A stretch of 64,000 bases of DNA from Herbaspirillum sp. SJZ107. GTDB taxonomy: Bacteria > Pseudomonadota > Gammaproteobacteria > Burkholderiales > Burkholderiaceae_D. This document shows positions 34,433-42,723 of the stretch, one piece after another. Location of the stretch: positions 558,001-622,000 of the forward strand of contig NZ_VFNH01000002.1 in NCBI RefSeq assembly GCF_006715485.1, given 5' to 3'. Made by a program: the position numbers and the translations under genes. The notes below the pieces were generated by a model. The model did not search any database, was not told the DNA's origin, and saw nothing but the letters and a program-made list of their open reading frames with translations. The stretch's first letter is position 1; the number at the start of each line of letters is the position of its first letter.

Positions 34433-35383
34433 TTACTGGCCGGTCGAGGTGCCGCTGCCGCCGCTGGTACTAGTGCTGCCGCTGCCGCCCGCCTGCAGCG
34501 ACCCCTGGGTCGAACCCGAGACACCTACCGAAGACGCCGCGGCACCGATGCCTTGCACCCCGCCCGCAGCACCTTGTGGCAGGGCGCGTGCCGTGTCGCG
34601 CGCATTGGCCGCGCTCGAGGCCGCGTAGCCGCGGGTGCCGTCGACCTGGGCCGCGGCACCCTGGCGCAGCGGGGCCGCCATGCCGCGCGCGATATCGGCG
34701 CCGGCGCCCGCAACGCTGCCCAGCCCGCTTGCACTGCCGCTCAATTGACCGCTTGCCTGCCCGGAACCGGCCGAGGTGCCGCTGGTGCCGGCGCCGCTGG
34801 TGCTACCGCTGCCGCTGCCGCTGCCGCCCGCCTGCAGCGAACCGTTGGTCGAACCCAAGACTCCCAGCGGCGATGCCGCCGCGCCGATGCCCTGCACGCC
34901 GCCCGCCGCACCCTGGGGCAGGGCGCGTGCCGTGTCGCGCGCATTGGCCGCGCTCGAGGCCGCGTAGCCGCGGGTGCTGTCGACCTGGGCCGCGGCACCC
35001 TGGCGCACCGGGGCCGCCATGCCGCGTGCGGCATCGGCGCCGGCGCCAGCAACGCTGCCCAGTCCGCTCGCGCCGCCGCTCAGCGCGACGTCGCCATTGC
35101 CGGCCAGGCTGCCGCCGGCGTTGTTCCGGCCGCCGGCCGTGGCGCCCTCGTTGCGCACCGGACGGGGCGTGTTGCGAACCTGGTCCATGCCGGCGTTGCG
35201 GGTGGCCATGCCGCTCATGCCACCCATGCCGCTCATGCCGTGCATGCCACCGGCGGAACCGCCGAGCATGCCGCCGACCGAACCGCCGAGGCGGCCGCCG
35301 CCGAGGAGCTGGGCCTGGGCCGAAGCCGCGATGCCGAGGGCGAGGACGAGGGTGATGTTCTGGACGATGCGTTTCTTGTTCAT
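34433..35383 (-). CDS. Gly/Ala/Ser-rich exported protein with a large internal duplication
   Basis: I do not recognise a family for this 316-residue protein. It has a signal peptide (IVQNITLVLALGIAASAQAQ), a Gly/Met-rich stretch (GGMHGMSGMGGMSGM) and then two near-identical repeats of 113 residues. Each repeat holds GLGSVAGAGAD, ARGMAAP, RQGAAAQVD, RGYAASSAANARDTARALPQGAAGG and a Gly/Ser/Thr tail. No cysteine and few aromatics are present, as in structural or adhesive surface proteins. AAGGAGAT gives a strong ribosome site. It lies downstream of the subtilase on the same strand, 108 bases apart. Confidence 0.75.
   Translation of the reverse strand: MNKKRIVQNITLVLALGIAASAQAQLLGGGRLGGSVGGMLGGSAGGMHGMSGMGGMSGMATRNAGMDQVRNTPRPVRNEGATAGGRNNAGGSLAGNGDVALSGGASGLGSVAGAGADAARGMAAPVRQGAAAQVDSTRGYAASSAANARDTARALPQGAAGGVQGIGAAASPLGVLGSTNGSLQAGGSGSGSGSTSGAGTSGTSAGSGQASGQLSGSASGLGSVAGAGADIARGMAAPLRQGAAAQVDGTRGYAASSAANARDTARALPQGAAGGVQGIGAAASSVGVSGSTQGSLQAGGSGSTSTSGGSGTSTGQ
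34484..34735 (-). repeat. Internal repeat, copy 2 of the Gly/Ala-rich gene
   Basis: This stretch matches 34823-35074 with an offset of 339 bases (113 codons). Only scattered substitutions are seen, so the duplication is recent or kept alike by gene conversion. Limits are approximate. Confidence 0.75.
34823..35074 (-). repeat. Internal repeat, copy 1 of the Gly/Ala-rich gene
   Basis: Partner of 34484-34735. The 339-base period is an exact multiple of three, so copy-number change keeps the frame. Confidence 0.75.
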
Positions 35384-35490
35384 GATGGATCTCCTTGAAG
35401 TGGCGCGGACTCTCCGCCGCCTTGTAAGGAAAACGTGCCGGCTCGGCTGTTTATTCCATCGTCCGAAAAATTTTTTAAAAAAGTTGAAAA

Positions 35491-36828
35491 CTAGCGCAGG
35501 CTGGCCGGATCGGTGCGGATGTCGGCGCCGACGATGCCGCGGCCCAGGCCCTTGTCGGTACCATCGGTGGCGCTGCCATCGGCAGCCGCGCCGGTGGCCT
35601 GGCGTGCCAGCGCGGCGACGGCTGCGCGTGCGCGTTCGCGCTCGGGGCGCGGCAGTGCCGGCGCCAGCAGGCCGGCGACGATGGGTGCCGCGAACGAGGT
35701 GCCGCGCACCGCACGGTAGGGTGGGGTGCCGGGGCTGGCGCTGGCCATGTGGTTGCCGGGTGCGGCAAACTGCACCTGGGGGCCGCGCGCCGCTTCCGGC
35801 AGCGGGCGGCCGTCGCGGTCGACCCCGGTCACGCCGACCACGCCCGGGTAACTGGCCGGAAACAGTGGCGGGGCGGCCGGGCCGTCGTTGCCCACCGCGG
35901 CGACCAGCAGGTGGCCACGCGCGAGCATGGCCGCGACCGTCCGTTCGAGCACGCCGTTGGGCGGACCCACCAGGCTCAGGTTGATGACGCCGACCTGCTG
36001 GCGCGCCAGCCAGGCCAGCGCCTGGGCGATGCGTTCGGCCGAGCCGCCGGTCGGGCTGTCGCAGTAGATGTCGGCAGCGTACAGGGTGGCGCCGGGCACG
36101 GCGCCGCGAAAGCGCCCGTCGCGCCCGACCATCAGGGCCGCCACCGCGGTGCCGTGCGCGGCGGGATGGGCGCCACCGTCACAGCCCCAGGATCGGACGG
36201 TGGCGCCGCGCAGCGCGCGGTGATCCGCTTGTACGCCGCTGTCGACCAGTCCCATCCTGGGCGCCATGCCGGCCGCGGGCGATGGCGGGTCCGCCGCATC
36301 GGCAGCGGCCGCCGGCGCAGCGGAGGGCAGGGCGCCGCCGCTGCCCATATATAGATGGTTGAAATCGTAGTGGCCGTCCGGATCGAGGGCGCGCAGGCGT
36401 TCCAGCATGGCGGCGGTGGCGCTGCCGGCGGGCACGGCCAGCACGACCACCACCTGGTCCAGTTCTTCCAGCCGGTCTTCGCGCAGCACGGCCATGCCGG
36501 CCGCCTGTGCTGCCCGCAGGGCGGCCGGGGAGGGGTTCCAGGCCAGGATCTCGCCGCGCAGCACCGGTTCGCCGCGCGGGTCGGCTTCGATGCGGTCGGG
36601 ATACAGGCGCAGCAGGCGTGCGCCCTGCTCGAAGCGCAGGCTGCGCAGGTCGGGCAGTTCGCGCCGGTCGACCAGGCGCTCGACCGGCCGGATCAACGAG
36701 CCGGCCTGGCCCAGGCCCTGGGACAGGCCGGACGGCAGGTTCAAGGGCAGGTTCGGGCCAGGCAAGTGCAGCTGGGCGGATGCGTGGCCGCAGGCGAGCA
36801 GGGCGCACAGGAAGGCAAGACGGTTCAT
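35491..36828 (-). CDS. S8 family serine peptidase (subtilase)
   Basis: The 445-residue exported subtilase has signal peptide MNRLAFLCALLACGHASA. Residues 25-180 are a propeptide-like region without catalytic motifs. The triad is Asp in MGLVDSGVQADH (about residue 194), His in AAHGTAVAALMVG (about 226) and Ser in VRGTSFAAPIVAGLLAP (about 385). The oxyanion Asn lies in VAAVGNDGPAAP. All are intact. It is divergent from the ECF sigma factor and may be its target or a regulator of its anti-sigma factor, an inference from position only. Confidence 0.9.
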   Translation of the reverse strand: MNRLAFLCALLACGHASAQLHLPGPNLPLNLPSGLSQGLGQAGSLIRPVERLVDRRELPDLRSLRFEQGARLLRLYPDRIEADPRGEPVLRGEILAWNPSPAALRAAQAAGMAVLREDRLEELDQVVVVLAVPAGSATAAMLERLRALDPDGHYDFNHLYMGSGGALPSAAPAAAADAADPPSPAAGMAPRMGLVDSGVQADHRALRGATVRSWGCDGGAHPAAHGTAVAALMVGRDGRFRGAVPGATLYAADIYCDSPTGGSAERIAQALAWLARQQVGVINLSLVGPPNGVLERTVAAMLARGHLLVAAVGNDGPAAPPLFPASYPGVVGVTGVDRDGRPLPEAARGPQVQFAAPGNHMASASPGTPPYRAVRGTSFAAPIVAGLLAPALPRPERERARAAVAALARQATGAAADGSATDGTDKGLGRGIVGADIRTDPASLR

Positions 36829-36920
36829 GGTGGGATAATATGCTCTGAATCAACTAATGCAACTATAACGAACGGGGCGTGGAATAAAATCCCTCGCCCG
36901 CACGTTCTCCCATCGTGACC

Positions 36921-37418
36921 ATGAGTAATTCGCTGGAAAACGACATCGCTGCCCTGCTGCCGCGCCTGCGCCGTTTCGCGCGTTCGATCACCTTTCACCG
37001 CGAGGATGCCGACGACGTGGTGCAGATCGCGGTCGAGCGTGCCCTGACCCGCAGCGCCCAGTGGGAACCGGGCACGCGCCTGGACAGCTGGATGTTCCGG
37101 ATCGTGAAGAATGCCTGGATCGACGAGGTGCGTGCGCGCGCCCGGCGCGACCAGCTGTTCGCGCCGGAAGAAGAGGGGGAACATGTCGGTGACGACCGCG
37201 CCGAGGCGCAGCAGCAGCGCATGGCGATCGAACAGGCATTGCGCCGCCTGTCCGAGGAGCACCGCATGGTGATCGGCCTGGTGCTGGTCGACGGCATGCC
37301 GTACAAGGAAGCGGCCGAGGTGCTGGAGATCCCGATGGGCACGCTGACCAGCCGGCTGGCGCGGGCGCGCGAGGCGCTGCAGGCATTATTGTCCGACCGA
37401 ACAAGGAACAAGGAATGA
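36921..37418 (+). CDS. ECF-type RNA polymerase sigma factor
   Basis: The 165-residue factor has region 2 (LLPRLRRFARSITFHREDADDVVQIAVERALTRSAQWEPGTRLDSWMFRIVKNAWIDEVRARAR) and region 4 (LRRLSEEHRMVIGLVLVDGMPYKEAAEVLEIPMGTLTSRLARAREAL), with nothing between except a short acidic linker. It would direct RNA polymerase to a small regulon. A GTG at 36915 would add two residues; the ATG is preferred. The stop overlaps the start of the next gene as ATGA, so the two are translationally coupled, as is usual for sigma/anti-sigma pairs. Confidence 0.93.
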   Translation: MSNSLENDIAALLPRLRRFARSITFHREDADDVVQIAVERALTRSAQWEPGTRLDSWMFRIVKNAWIDEVRARARRDQLFAPEEEGEHVGDDRAEAQQQRMAIEQALRRLSEEHRMVIGLVLVDGMPYKEAAEVLEIPMGTLTSRLARAREALQALLSDRTRNKE

Positions 37419-38230
37419 GCTTTTCCGACGAGACCCTGATGGCGTACGCCGACGGCGAACTGGAACCCGCGCTGGCGGCCCGGGTGGAAGAAGCCATGCG
37501 GGCCGATCCCCGTGTGGAAGAGGCGGTACGGCGCCACCGCGCCCTGCGTGGCGACGTGTTCGCCGCCTTTGCGGGCGTGCTCGACGAACCGGTGCCCGCG
37601 CGCCTGCAGCCCGCTGCGGCGCCGGCGACAGCTACCGAGCCTGCTTCCAAGCCCGCTTCCAAGCCTGTATCTGCGCCGGTTGCCGAAGCCGGTGCCGCCA
37701 CCGTGCACAGCCTGGAAGCCCGGCGCGCGGCGCGGCAGGCGCAGGCCGCACGCCCGGCACCGGCCCGGCCGCGCTGGGGTGCGCTGGCGGCATCGCTGGC
37801 GGTCGGCGTGCTGGCCGGGGCGCTGGGCTGGCAGGCGTTCGACAATGCCGGACAGGCGCCGTTCGGGCGCCGCGGCGGCGCCATGGTGGCGCAGGGTGAG
37901 CTGGCCGATGCCCTGTCGCACCGCCTGGCCGCCGAGCCGGCGCAGGCGGACGCGGTGCGCCTGGGCGTCAGTTTCCGCGACCGCGATGGCGCCTACTGCC
38001 GCAGCTTCATGCTGGGCACGACCGGCGGGTTCGCCTGCCGCGAGGGTGGCGAATGGCGTATCCCGGTCATGGCGCAAGCCGAACAGGCGCAGGCCGGGGC
38101 CTACCGCCAGGCCGGCAGCGCGCTGCCGGCGGCGGTGCTGGATGCGATCGACCAGCGCATCGCAGGGGGCACGCTGGACGCTCCGGCCGAGCGCGCGGCA
38201 CGCGACCGCGGCTGGCCGGGCGGGAAGTGA
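37415..38230 (+). CDS. Membrane-bound anti-sigma factor
   Basis: The 271-residue protein starts MSFSDETLMAYADGELEPALAARVEEAM, the short zinc-free anti-sigma start common in proteobacteria. One membrane helix lies at about residues 124-143 (WGALAASLAVGVLAGALGWQAF), so the N-terminal half is cytosolic and the C-terminal half periplasmic. The periplasmic part includes SFRDRDGAYCRSFMLGTTGGFACREGGEWRI with two cysteines. A low-complexity Lys/Pro/Ala linker (ATATEPASKPASKPVSAPVA) precedes the helix. It would hold the ECF factor at the membrane until a signal arrives. It overlaps the sigma gene by four bases. Confidence 0.88.
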   Translation: MSFSDETLMAYADGELEPALAARVEEAMRADPRVEEAVRRHRALRGDVFAAFAGVLDEPVPARLQPAAAPATATEPASKPASKPVSAPVAEAGAATVHSLEARRAARQAQAARPAPARPRWGALAASLAVGVLAGALGWQAFDNAGQAPFGRRGGAMVAQGELADALSHRLAAEPAQADAVRLGVSFRDRDGAYCRSFMLGTTGGFACREGGEWRIPVMAQAEQAQAGAYRQAGSALPAAVLDAIDQRIAGGTLDAPAERAARDRGWPGGK

Positions 38231-38248
38231 TGCCGGGCTTAGGCAGCC

Positions 38249-39019
38249 TCAGGCTTCGACACTGACGCCGGCGGTCGAGGCGGCCGAAGCATCGGCGTCG
38301 CCGCTGTTGTCGGCATACGCCTTGAGCATGTGCAGCGCGTGCGCCAGTTCGCGCGCCGGGTCTTTCTCGCGTGCCGGTCCGGTCCCGGACGCCGAGCCGC
38401 TTTCGGTGCTGTTCCCGTTCTTGTCGATTTCGCCGCTCGCGACTTTCTTGTCGTAGGCCGCCTGCTCGGCGTCGCTGACGGTGCCGTCGCCGTCGGTGTC
38501 GGCTGCCGCGACGTAGTCGGTGCTGGTGGTACTGTCCGTGCTGTCGGTGCTTTCCGCAGCGCCGGCGCCACCCGCGCTGCCGCCGCCGCGCGGACCGCCG
38601 GCGCCGCGCATGCCGCCCGCCGGCGCCATGTCACCGGCGGCATCGGCTACGCTGACGCTGCCGTCATCCGACCCCGCTGCCGCTTCATCCGACGGCGCCC
38701 CGCCGGGCGGCGGACCCGGCGGCATGCCGCCTTGCATGCGCGACGCGTCGAACTGGGCGTTGAGCTGGTCGGAGAGCTTGCTCACCGCTTCGCTCAGTTC
38801 GCTCTTGGTGACCTTGCCGTCGCTGTCGCCGTCGATGGCGCCGAACATGTCGTCGACCGCGCTGGTGTCGCCGTTGCCGCTGCTGTCGCCGGTGGCCGAG
38901 AGGGCAGTGGCCAGGTCCGATTTGTCGATATAGCCCTGGTTCTTGGTGTCGAGCTTGGAAAAGACCGAATCGGTCCAGTTCGAGACACCGCTTGTGCTAT
39001 TGCTGACGCTGGCAACCAT
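38249..39019 (-). CDS. EF-hand calcium-binding-like protein
   Basis: The 256 residues contain at least three EF-hand loops: DTKNQGYIDKSDL (about 25-37), DGDSDGKVTKSEL (about 64-76) and DTDGDGTVSDAEQ (about 185-197), with a fourth weak one (DKNGNSTESG). Between them is a long Gly/Pro/Ala/Ser linker, including GGMPPGPPPGGAP. No signal peptide is seen, although the family is often exported. The start MVASVSNSTSG at 39019 fits relatives better than a longer upstream frame. Calcium sensing or buffering is inferred from the loops only. It is convergent with the anti-sigma gene, 18 bases apart. Confidence 0.82.
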   Translation of the reverse strand: MVASVSNSTSGVSNWTDSVFSKLDTKNQGYIDKSDLATALSATGDSSGNGDTSAVDDMFGAIDGDSDGKVTKSELSEAVSKLSDQLNAQFDASRMQGGMPPGPPPGGAPSDEAAAGSDDGSVSVADAAGDMAPAGGMRGAGGPRGGGSAGGAGAAESTDSTDSTTSTDYVAAADTDGDGTVSDAEQAAYDKKVASGEIDKNGNSTESGSASGTGPAREKDPARELAHALHMLKAYADNSGDADASAASTAGVSVEA

Positions 39020-39366
39020 GACATTCCTTTGTTTATGTTCTGTTATATCAATTATCGGATGCAAAAAGAGGGAATGAAGATTGCCATTTGTAAAGCCAGG
39101 TAAAACGATGTAAAGCGAACTTGTGCATAAATATCGGGCAGACGGCGTGCGAAAACAAAGGATTCCATATACAGGGGTTGCAATTTCGGGTAACCTTGAG
39201 CGCGGTTTAGACTCCCTTTGTCCGCGTCTACGTCCCAAGCCGCCACCGCGATCCGCCGCGAGCGCGCGTCCCGTCACCCCGGTTTTCCCGCGTTGGCCAT
39301 GCCAGGGCTGCAGCGCTGCCGTGCAGTCAGGTCATAGACGCAACGATTTAATGCCTGAAAGAACAC

Positions 39367-40869
39367 ATGTCTGAAACACCGACCATTATTGACGCCGCCG
39401 GCGCACCGACTGTGCGCTTTGCCGATTTCGGCCTGGCGCCCGAGATCCAGCGCGCGCTGTCGGACCAGGGCTACGTGCATCCGACCCCGATCCAGGCCAA
39501 GGCCATCCCTATCGTGCTGCAGGGCCGCGACGTCATGGGCGCCGCCCAGACCGGCACCGGCAAGACCGCCAGCTTCTCGCTGCCCATCATCCAGAACCTG
39601 CTGCCGCATGCGAACACCAGCATGTCGCCGGCGCGCCACGCGGTGCGGGCGCTGGTCCTGACCCCGACCCGCGAACTGGCGATCCAGGTCGCCGACAACG
39701 TCAAGGCCTACGCCCAGCACACGCCGCTGCGTTCCACCGTCGTCTTCGGCGGCATGGACATGAAGCCGCAGACCGAGATCCTGCGCCGCGGCGTCGAGAT
39801 CGTGATCGCCACGCCGGGCCGCCTGCTCGACCACGTCGAGCAGAAGAACATCAGCCTCGGCCAGGTGCAGATGCTGGTCATGGACGAAGCCGACCGCATG
39901 CTCGACATGGGCTTCCTGCCCGACCTGCAGCGCATCATCAACCTGCTGCCGAAAAAGCGCCAGAACCTGATGTTCTCGGCTACCTTTTCGCCCGAGATCA
40001 AGAAGCTGGCCTCGAGCTTCCTGAACGACCCGCTGACCATCGAAGTGGCGCGCAGCAACGCCACCAATACTTCGATCACCCAGATCCTGTACAAGGTCGA
40101 CGAAGCGCAGAAGGCCGACGTGGTGCAGCACCTGATCCGCTCGCGCGACCTGAAGCAGGTGCTGGTGTTCTCGAACACCAAGATCGGCGCCTCGCGCCTG
40201 TCGCGCACCCTGGAGCAGGCCGGCATCAAGGCGTCGGCGATCCACGGCGACAAGACCCAGCAGGAACGCATCGCGGCCCTCGACGCCTTCAAAAACGGCG
40301 AGATCGACGTGCTGGTCGCGACCGACGTCGCCGCGCGCGGCCTCGACATCACCGACCTGCCGTGCGTGATCAACTACGACCTGCCGTACAACGCCGAGGA
40401 TTACGTGCACCGCATCGGCCGCACCGGCCGCGCCGGCGCCACCGGCGATGCGCTGTCGGTCTATTCGGACAAGGACGAGCGCCTGCTGGCCGATATCGAG
40501 AAGCTGATCAAGCAGACCATCACCCGCGGCGAGCTGACCGGCTACGTGGCACCGACGCGCGGCCCGCGCGGCGAACGCGACAACGAACGCTACGGCGACC
40601 GTGCGCGCGGCCCGCGCCGCGACGGCGATGCGCCGCGTACCGATGCGCCGCGCGCCGATGCGCCGCGCAGCTACGACCGCGGCGGCGATCGTGGTGAACG
40701 CGGTGGGCGCGGCTTCGTACCGCGCCGCGAGAAAGTCGATCCGTGGTTCCTGAAGCCGTACGAGCCGTCGGCGGCGCCGCGCCAGGAGCCGGCACCGGCC
40801 CAGGCGTCGAGCCAGGCCAAGCCGAAGCAGAAATTGGCGGCGCTGCTGGGTGGCCTGCCGAAGCAGTAA
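39367..40869 (+). CDS. rhlE: DEAD-box RNA helicase, RhlE-like
   Basis: The 500-residue helicase has all DEAD-box motifs: the Q motif (FADFGLAPEIQRALSDQGYVHPTPIQ), AAQTGTGKT (motif I), PTRELAIQ (Ia), VMDEADRMLD (II), FSATF (III), LVFSNTK (IV), VLVATDVAARGLDI (V) and HRIGRTGRAG (VI). The C-terminal 110 residues are a basic, Arg/Gly/Asp-rich tail with repeats of DAPR, typical of RhlE for RNA binding. It unwinds RNA duplexes in ribosome assembly or mRNA decay. Start ATG 39367. No special promoter was found. Confidence 0.94.
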   Translation: MSETPTIIDAAGAPTVRFADFGLAPEIQRALSDQGYVHPTPIQAKAIPIVLQGRDVMGAAQTGTGKTASFSLPIIQNLLPHANTSMSPARHAVRALVLTPTRELAIQVADNVKAYAQHTPLRSTVVFGGMDMKPQTEILRRGVEIVIATPGRLLDHVEQKNISLGQVQMLVMDEADRMLDMGFLPDLQRIINLLPKKRQNLMFSATFSPEIKKLASSFLNDPLTIEVARSNATNTSITQILYKVDEAQKADVVQHLIRSRDLKQVLVFSNTKIGASRLSRTLEQAGIKASAIHGDKTQQERIAALDAFKNGEIDVLVATDVAARGLDITDLPCVINYDLPYNAEDYVHRIGRTGRAGATGDALSVYSDKDERLLADIEKLIKQTITRGELTGYVAPTRGPRGERDNERYGDRARGPRRDGDAPRTDAPRADAPRSYDRGGDRGERGGRGFVPRREKVDPWFLKPYEPSAAPRQEPAPAQASSQAKPKQKLAALLGGLPKQ

Positions 40870-40907
40870 GCCGGCAAACGATGTAGAAGGGGCGCCGTGC
40901 GGCGCTG

Positions 40908-40933
40908 AAAAAAAGGGGGCGCCGCAGCGCCCC
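40908..40933 (-). terminator. Strong terminator of the LOV kinase gene
   Basis: GGGGCGC (40916-40922) pairs with GCGCCCC (40927-40933) over four bases. Read leftwards it is followed by seven T (40908-40914). It lies between the convergent helicase and kinase genes; a second GCGCC/GGCGC stem next to it may serve the helicase. Confidence 0.8.
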
Positions 40934-40941
40934 TTGTCCGT

Positions 40942-42633
40942 TTACTTCAGCGCCGCCTGCACCTGTTCCAGCAGCGTCTCGTGGCGATAGGGCTTGGCCA
41001 GGATCTTGAGGTCGGTCGAACGGCCGCGCTCCGGCAGGTCGTCCATGTAGCCGGTGGTGACCAGCACCGGCAGGCCCGGATGTCGCCTGCGCGCCTTCTC
41101 GATCAGCTCCAGGCCATTCATCCCGCCCGGCATGATGACGTCGGTGAACAGCAGGCTGACCTCGGCGCCGCCTTCGATCAGTTGCAGCGCCTGCTCGCCG
41201 CTGGATGCCGAGAGCACCGTGTAGCCGGCCAGGCCCAGCACGCTGACGGCCAGTTCGCGCACGTCGTCGTTGTCTTCGACCACCAGCACGCTCGGCTTGT
41301 CGGCGGCCATGCCCAAGGATCCCGTCTTCGAGGCGTCGCTCTGGCGTACCGCGTGCGCGGTGTCGGCCGCGTTGTCGGCCACCGGGAAGATCATCTTGAC
41401 CGTCGTCCCCTTGCCCGGTTCGCTCTCGATTTCCAGCTTGCCGTGCGACTGCTGCACGAAGCCGTGCACCATCGCCAGGCCGAGGCCGGTGCCGGGACCC
41501 TTGGTGGTGAAGAAGGGTTCGGTGGCACGCCGCAGCACTTCGGGCGGCATGCCGCTGCCCTTGTCGATCACGCACAGGGTCACGTAGGTACCGGGCGGCA
41601 GCCTGTGCTTGTGGATGCGGTCTTCCTCGCGCACGATCGCGGTGCCGACACTGACCTCGCCGCCCTCGGGCATGGCGTCGCGCGCATTGATCAACACGTT
41701 CAGCAGCGCCATCTCGAGGTGGGTCGGATCCAGCAGGCAGGCCGGCAAGCCGGGCCGCAGGTCGAGACGCAGCTCGACCCGGTCGCCCAGCGTGCGTACC
41801 AGCATCTCGGAAAACTCGACCACCAGTGAATTGATGTTGAGGCGTTTCGGTTCCAGCCGCTGCTTGCGGGCAAAGGTCAGCAGCTGCTGGGTGAGCTTGC
41901 CGGCACGCATGGCGGCGCGCTGGGCGCGTACCAGCGCCTCGCGCGCGGCGTTCGGGTTGTGCAAGCTGACCAGCGCCACTTCCAGGTTGCCGTTGATGAC
42001 CTGCAGCAGGTTGTTGAAGTCGTGCGCCATGCCGGCCGTCAGCTGGCCGATCGCTTCCATCTTCTGCGCCTGCAGGTAGGCGTCCTGCGAGCTGCGGCGC
42101 TCGGTAATGTCCATCTGCGACGCGAAGAAGTACAGCAGCTGGCCCTCGGTGTCGAACACCGGACCCAGGAACAGCGCATTCCAGAAGGTCGTGCCGTCGG
42201 CCTTGTAGTTCAGGATGTCGACCGAGACCGGGCGCTGCTCATCGATCGCCTTGCGGATTTCACGGACCGTGCCGCGGTCGGTGTCCGGCCCCTGCAGGAA
42301 TCGGCAGTTGCGTCCCAGTACCTCCTCTTCCTTGTAATGCGTGAGGTCGAAGAAAGCGCCGTTGGCGAACACGATCGGATTGTCGGGCTGGCGCGGATCG
42401 GTGACGACCATCGGCATGCGCGTCATCTCGACGGCGGCAAAGAAAACGTTGTTGCGGTCCTGTAAGCCTTCGCGGCTGATGAAGCTGGCCTGCCAGTGCT
42501 TGATGCCAGGCGCGCCGAGCGGGCTGTAGGCATTGCCTTCGACCTCGCCGGACGCAGGTACGCCTGCGCTCTGGCCGCCTTTTTCATCGAGGGGTTTTTC
42601 CAGTCCTTCTTCCTTGTTGCTACCCATTACCAT
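40942..42633 (-). CDS. LOV-domain hybrid histidine kinase (blue-light sensor) with receiver domain
   Basis: The 563-residue soluble protein starts with a PAS/LOV domain at about residues 60-180. It has the LOV signature GRNCRFLQG, with Cys110 as the flavin adduct residue, then NYKADGTTFWNALFLGPV and the conserved Gln in ASQMDIT. HisKA follows with GMAHDFNNLL (His204), HATPase_c with NVLINARDAMPEGGE, DKGSGMPP and GTGLGLAMVHG, and a C-terminal receiver with phospho-acceptor Asp498 in LLFTDVIMPGG. It should autophosphorylate in response to blue light and pass phosphate to its own receiver. No output gene is adjacent. ATG 42633 has a GGGGA ribosome site. Confidence 0.92.
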   Translation of the reverse strand: MVMGSNKEEGLEKPLDEKGGQSAGVPASGEVEGNAYSPLGAPGIKHWQASFISREGLQDRNNVFFAAVEMTRMPMVVTDPRQPDNPIVFANGAFFDLTHYKEEEVLGRNCRFLQGPDTDRGTVREIRKAIDEQRPVSVDILNYKADGTTFWNALFLGPVFDTEGQLLYFFASQMDITERRSSQDAYLQAQKMEAIGQLTAGMAHDFNNLLQVINGNLEVALVSLHNPNAAREALVRAQRAAMRAGKLTQQLLTFARKQRLEPKRLNINSLVVEFSEMLVRTLGDRVELRLDLRPGLPACLLDPTHLEMALLNVLINARDAMPEGGEVSVGTAIVREEDRIHKHRLPPGTYVTLCVIDKGSGMPPEVLRRATEPFFTTKGPGTGLGLAMVHGFVQQSHGKLEIESEPGKGTTVKMIFPVADNAADTAHAVRQSDASKTGSLGMAADKPSVLVVEDNDDVRELAVSVLGLAGYTVLSASSGEQALQLIEGGAEVSLLFTDVIMPGGMNGLELIEKARRRHPGLPVLVTTGYMDDLPERGRSTDLKILAKPYRHETLLEQVQAALK

Positions 42634-42723
42634 CGCAGCGTCCCCGTTGGGTGTATTGTCGATGATTGTAGTAGCGGGAAGATGGACGCACTGTTAGGGA
42701 GCGCACCCAAGCACCGGTGTTGT

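Noticed and set aside
34433..35383. CRISPR-like or tandem satellite array
   Set aside because: The repeats are 252 bases or more, in frame and inside one gene with a signal peptide; no short spaced repeats exist.
38330..39103. Plus-strand frame over the EF-hand gene
   Set aside because: The minus strand codes for clear EF-hand loops; the plus frame is a compositional shadow.
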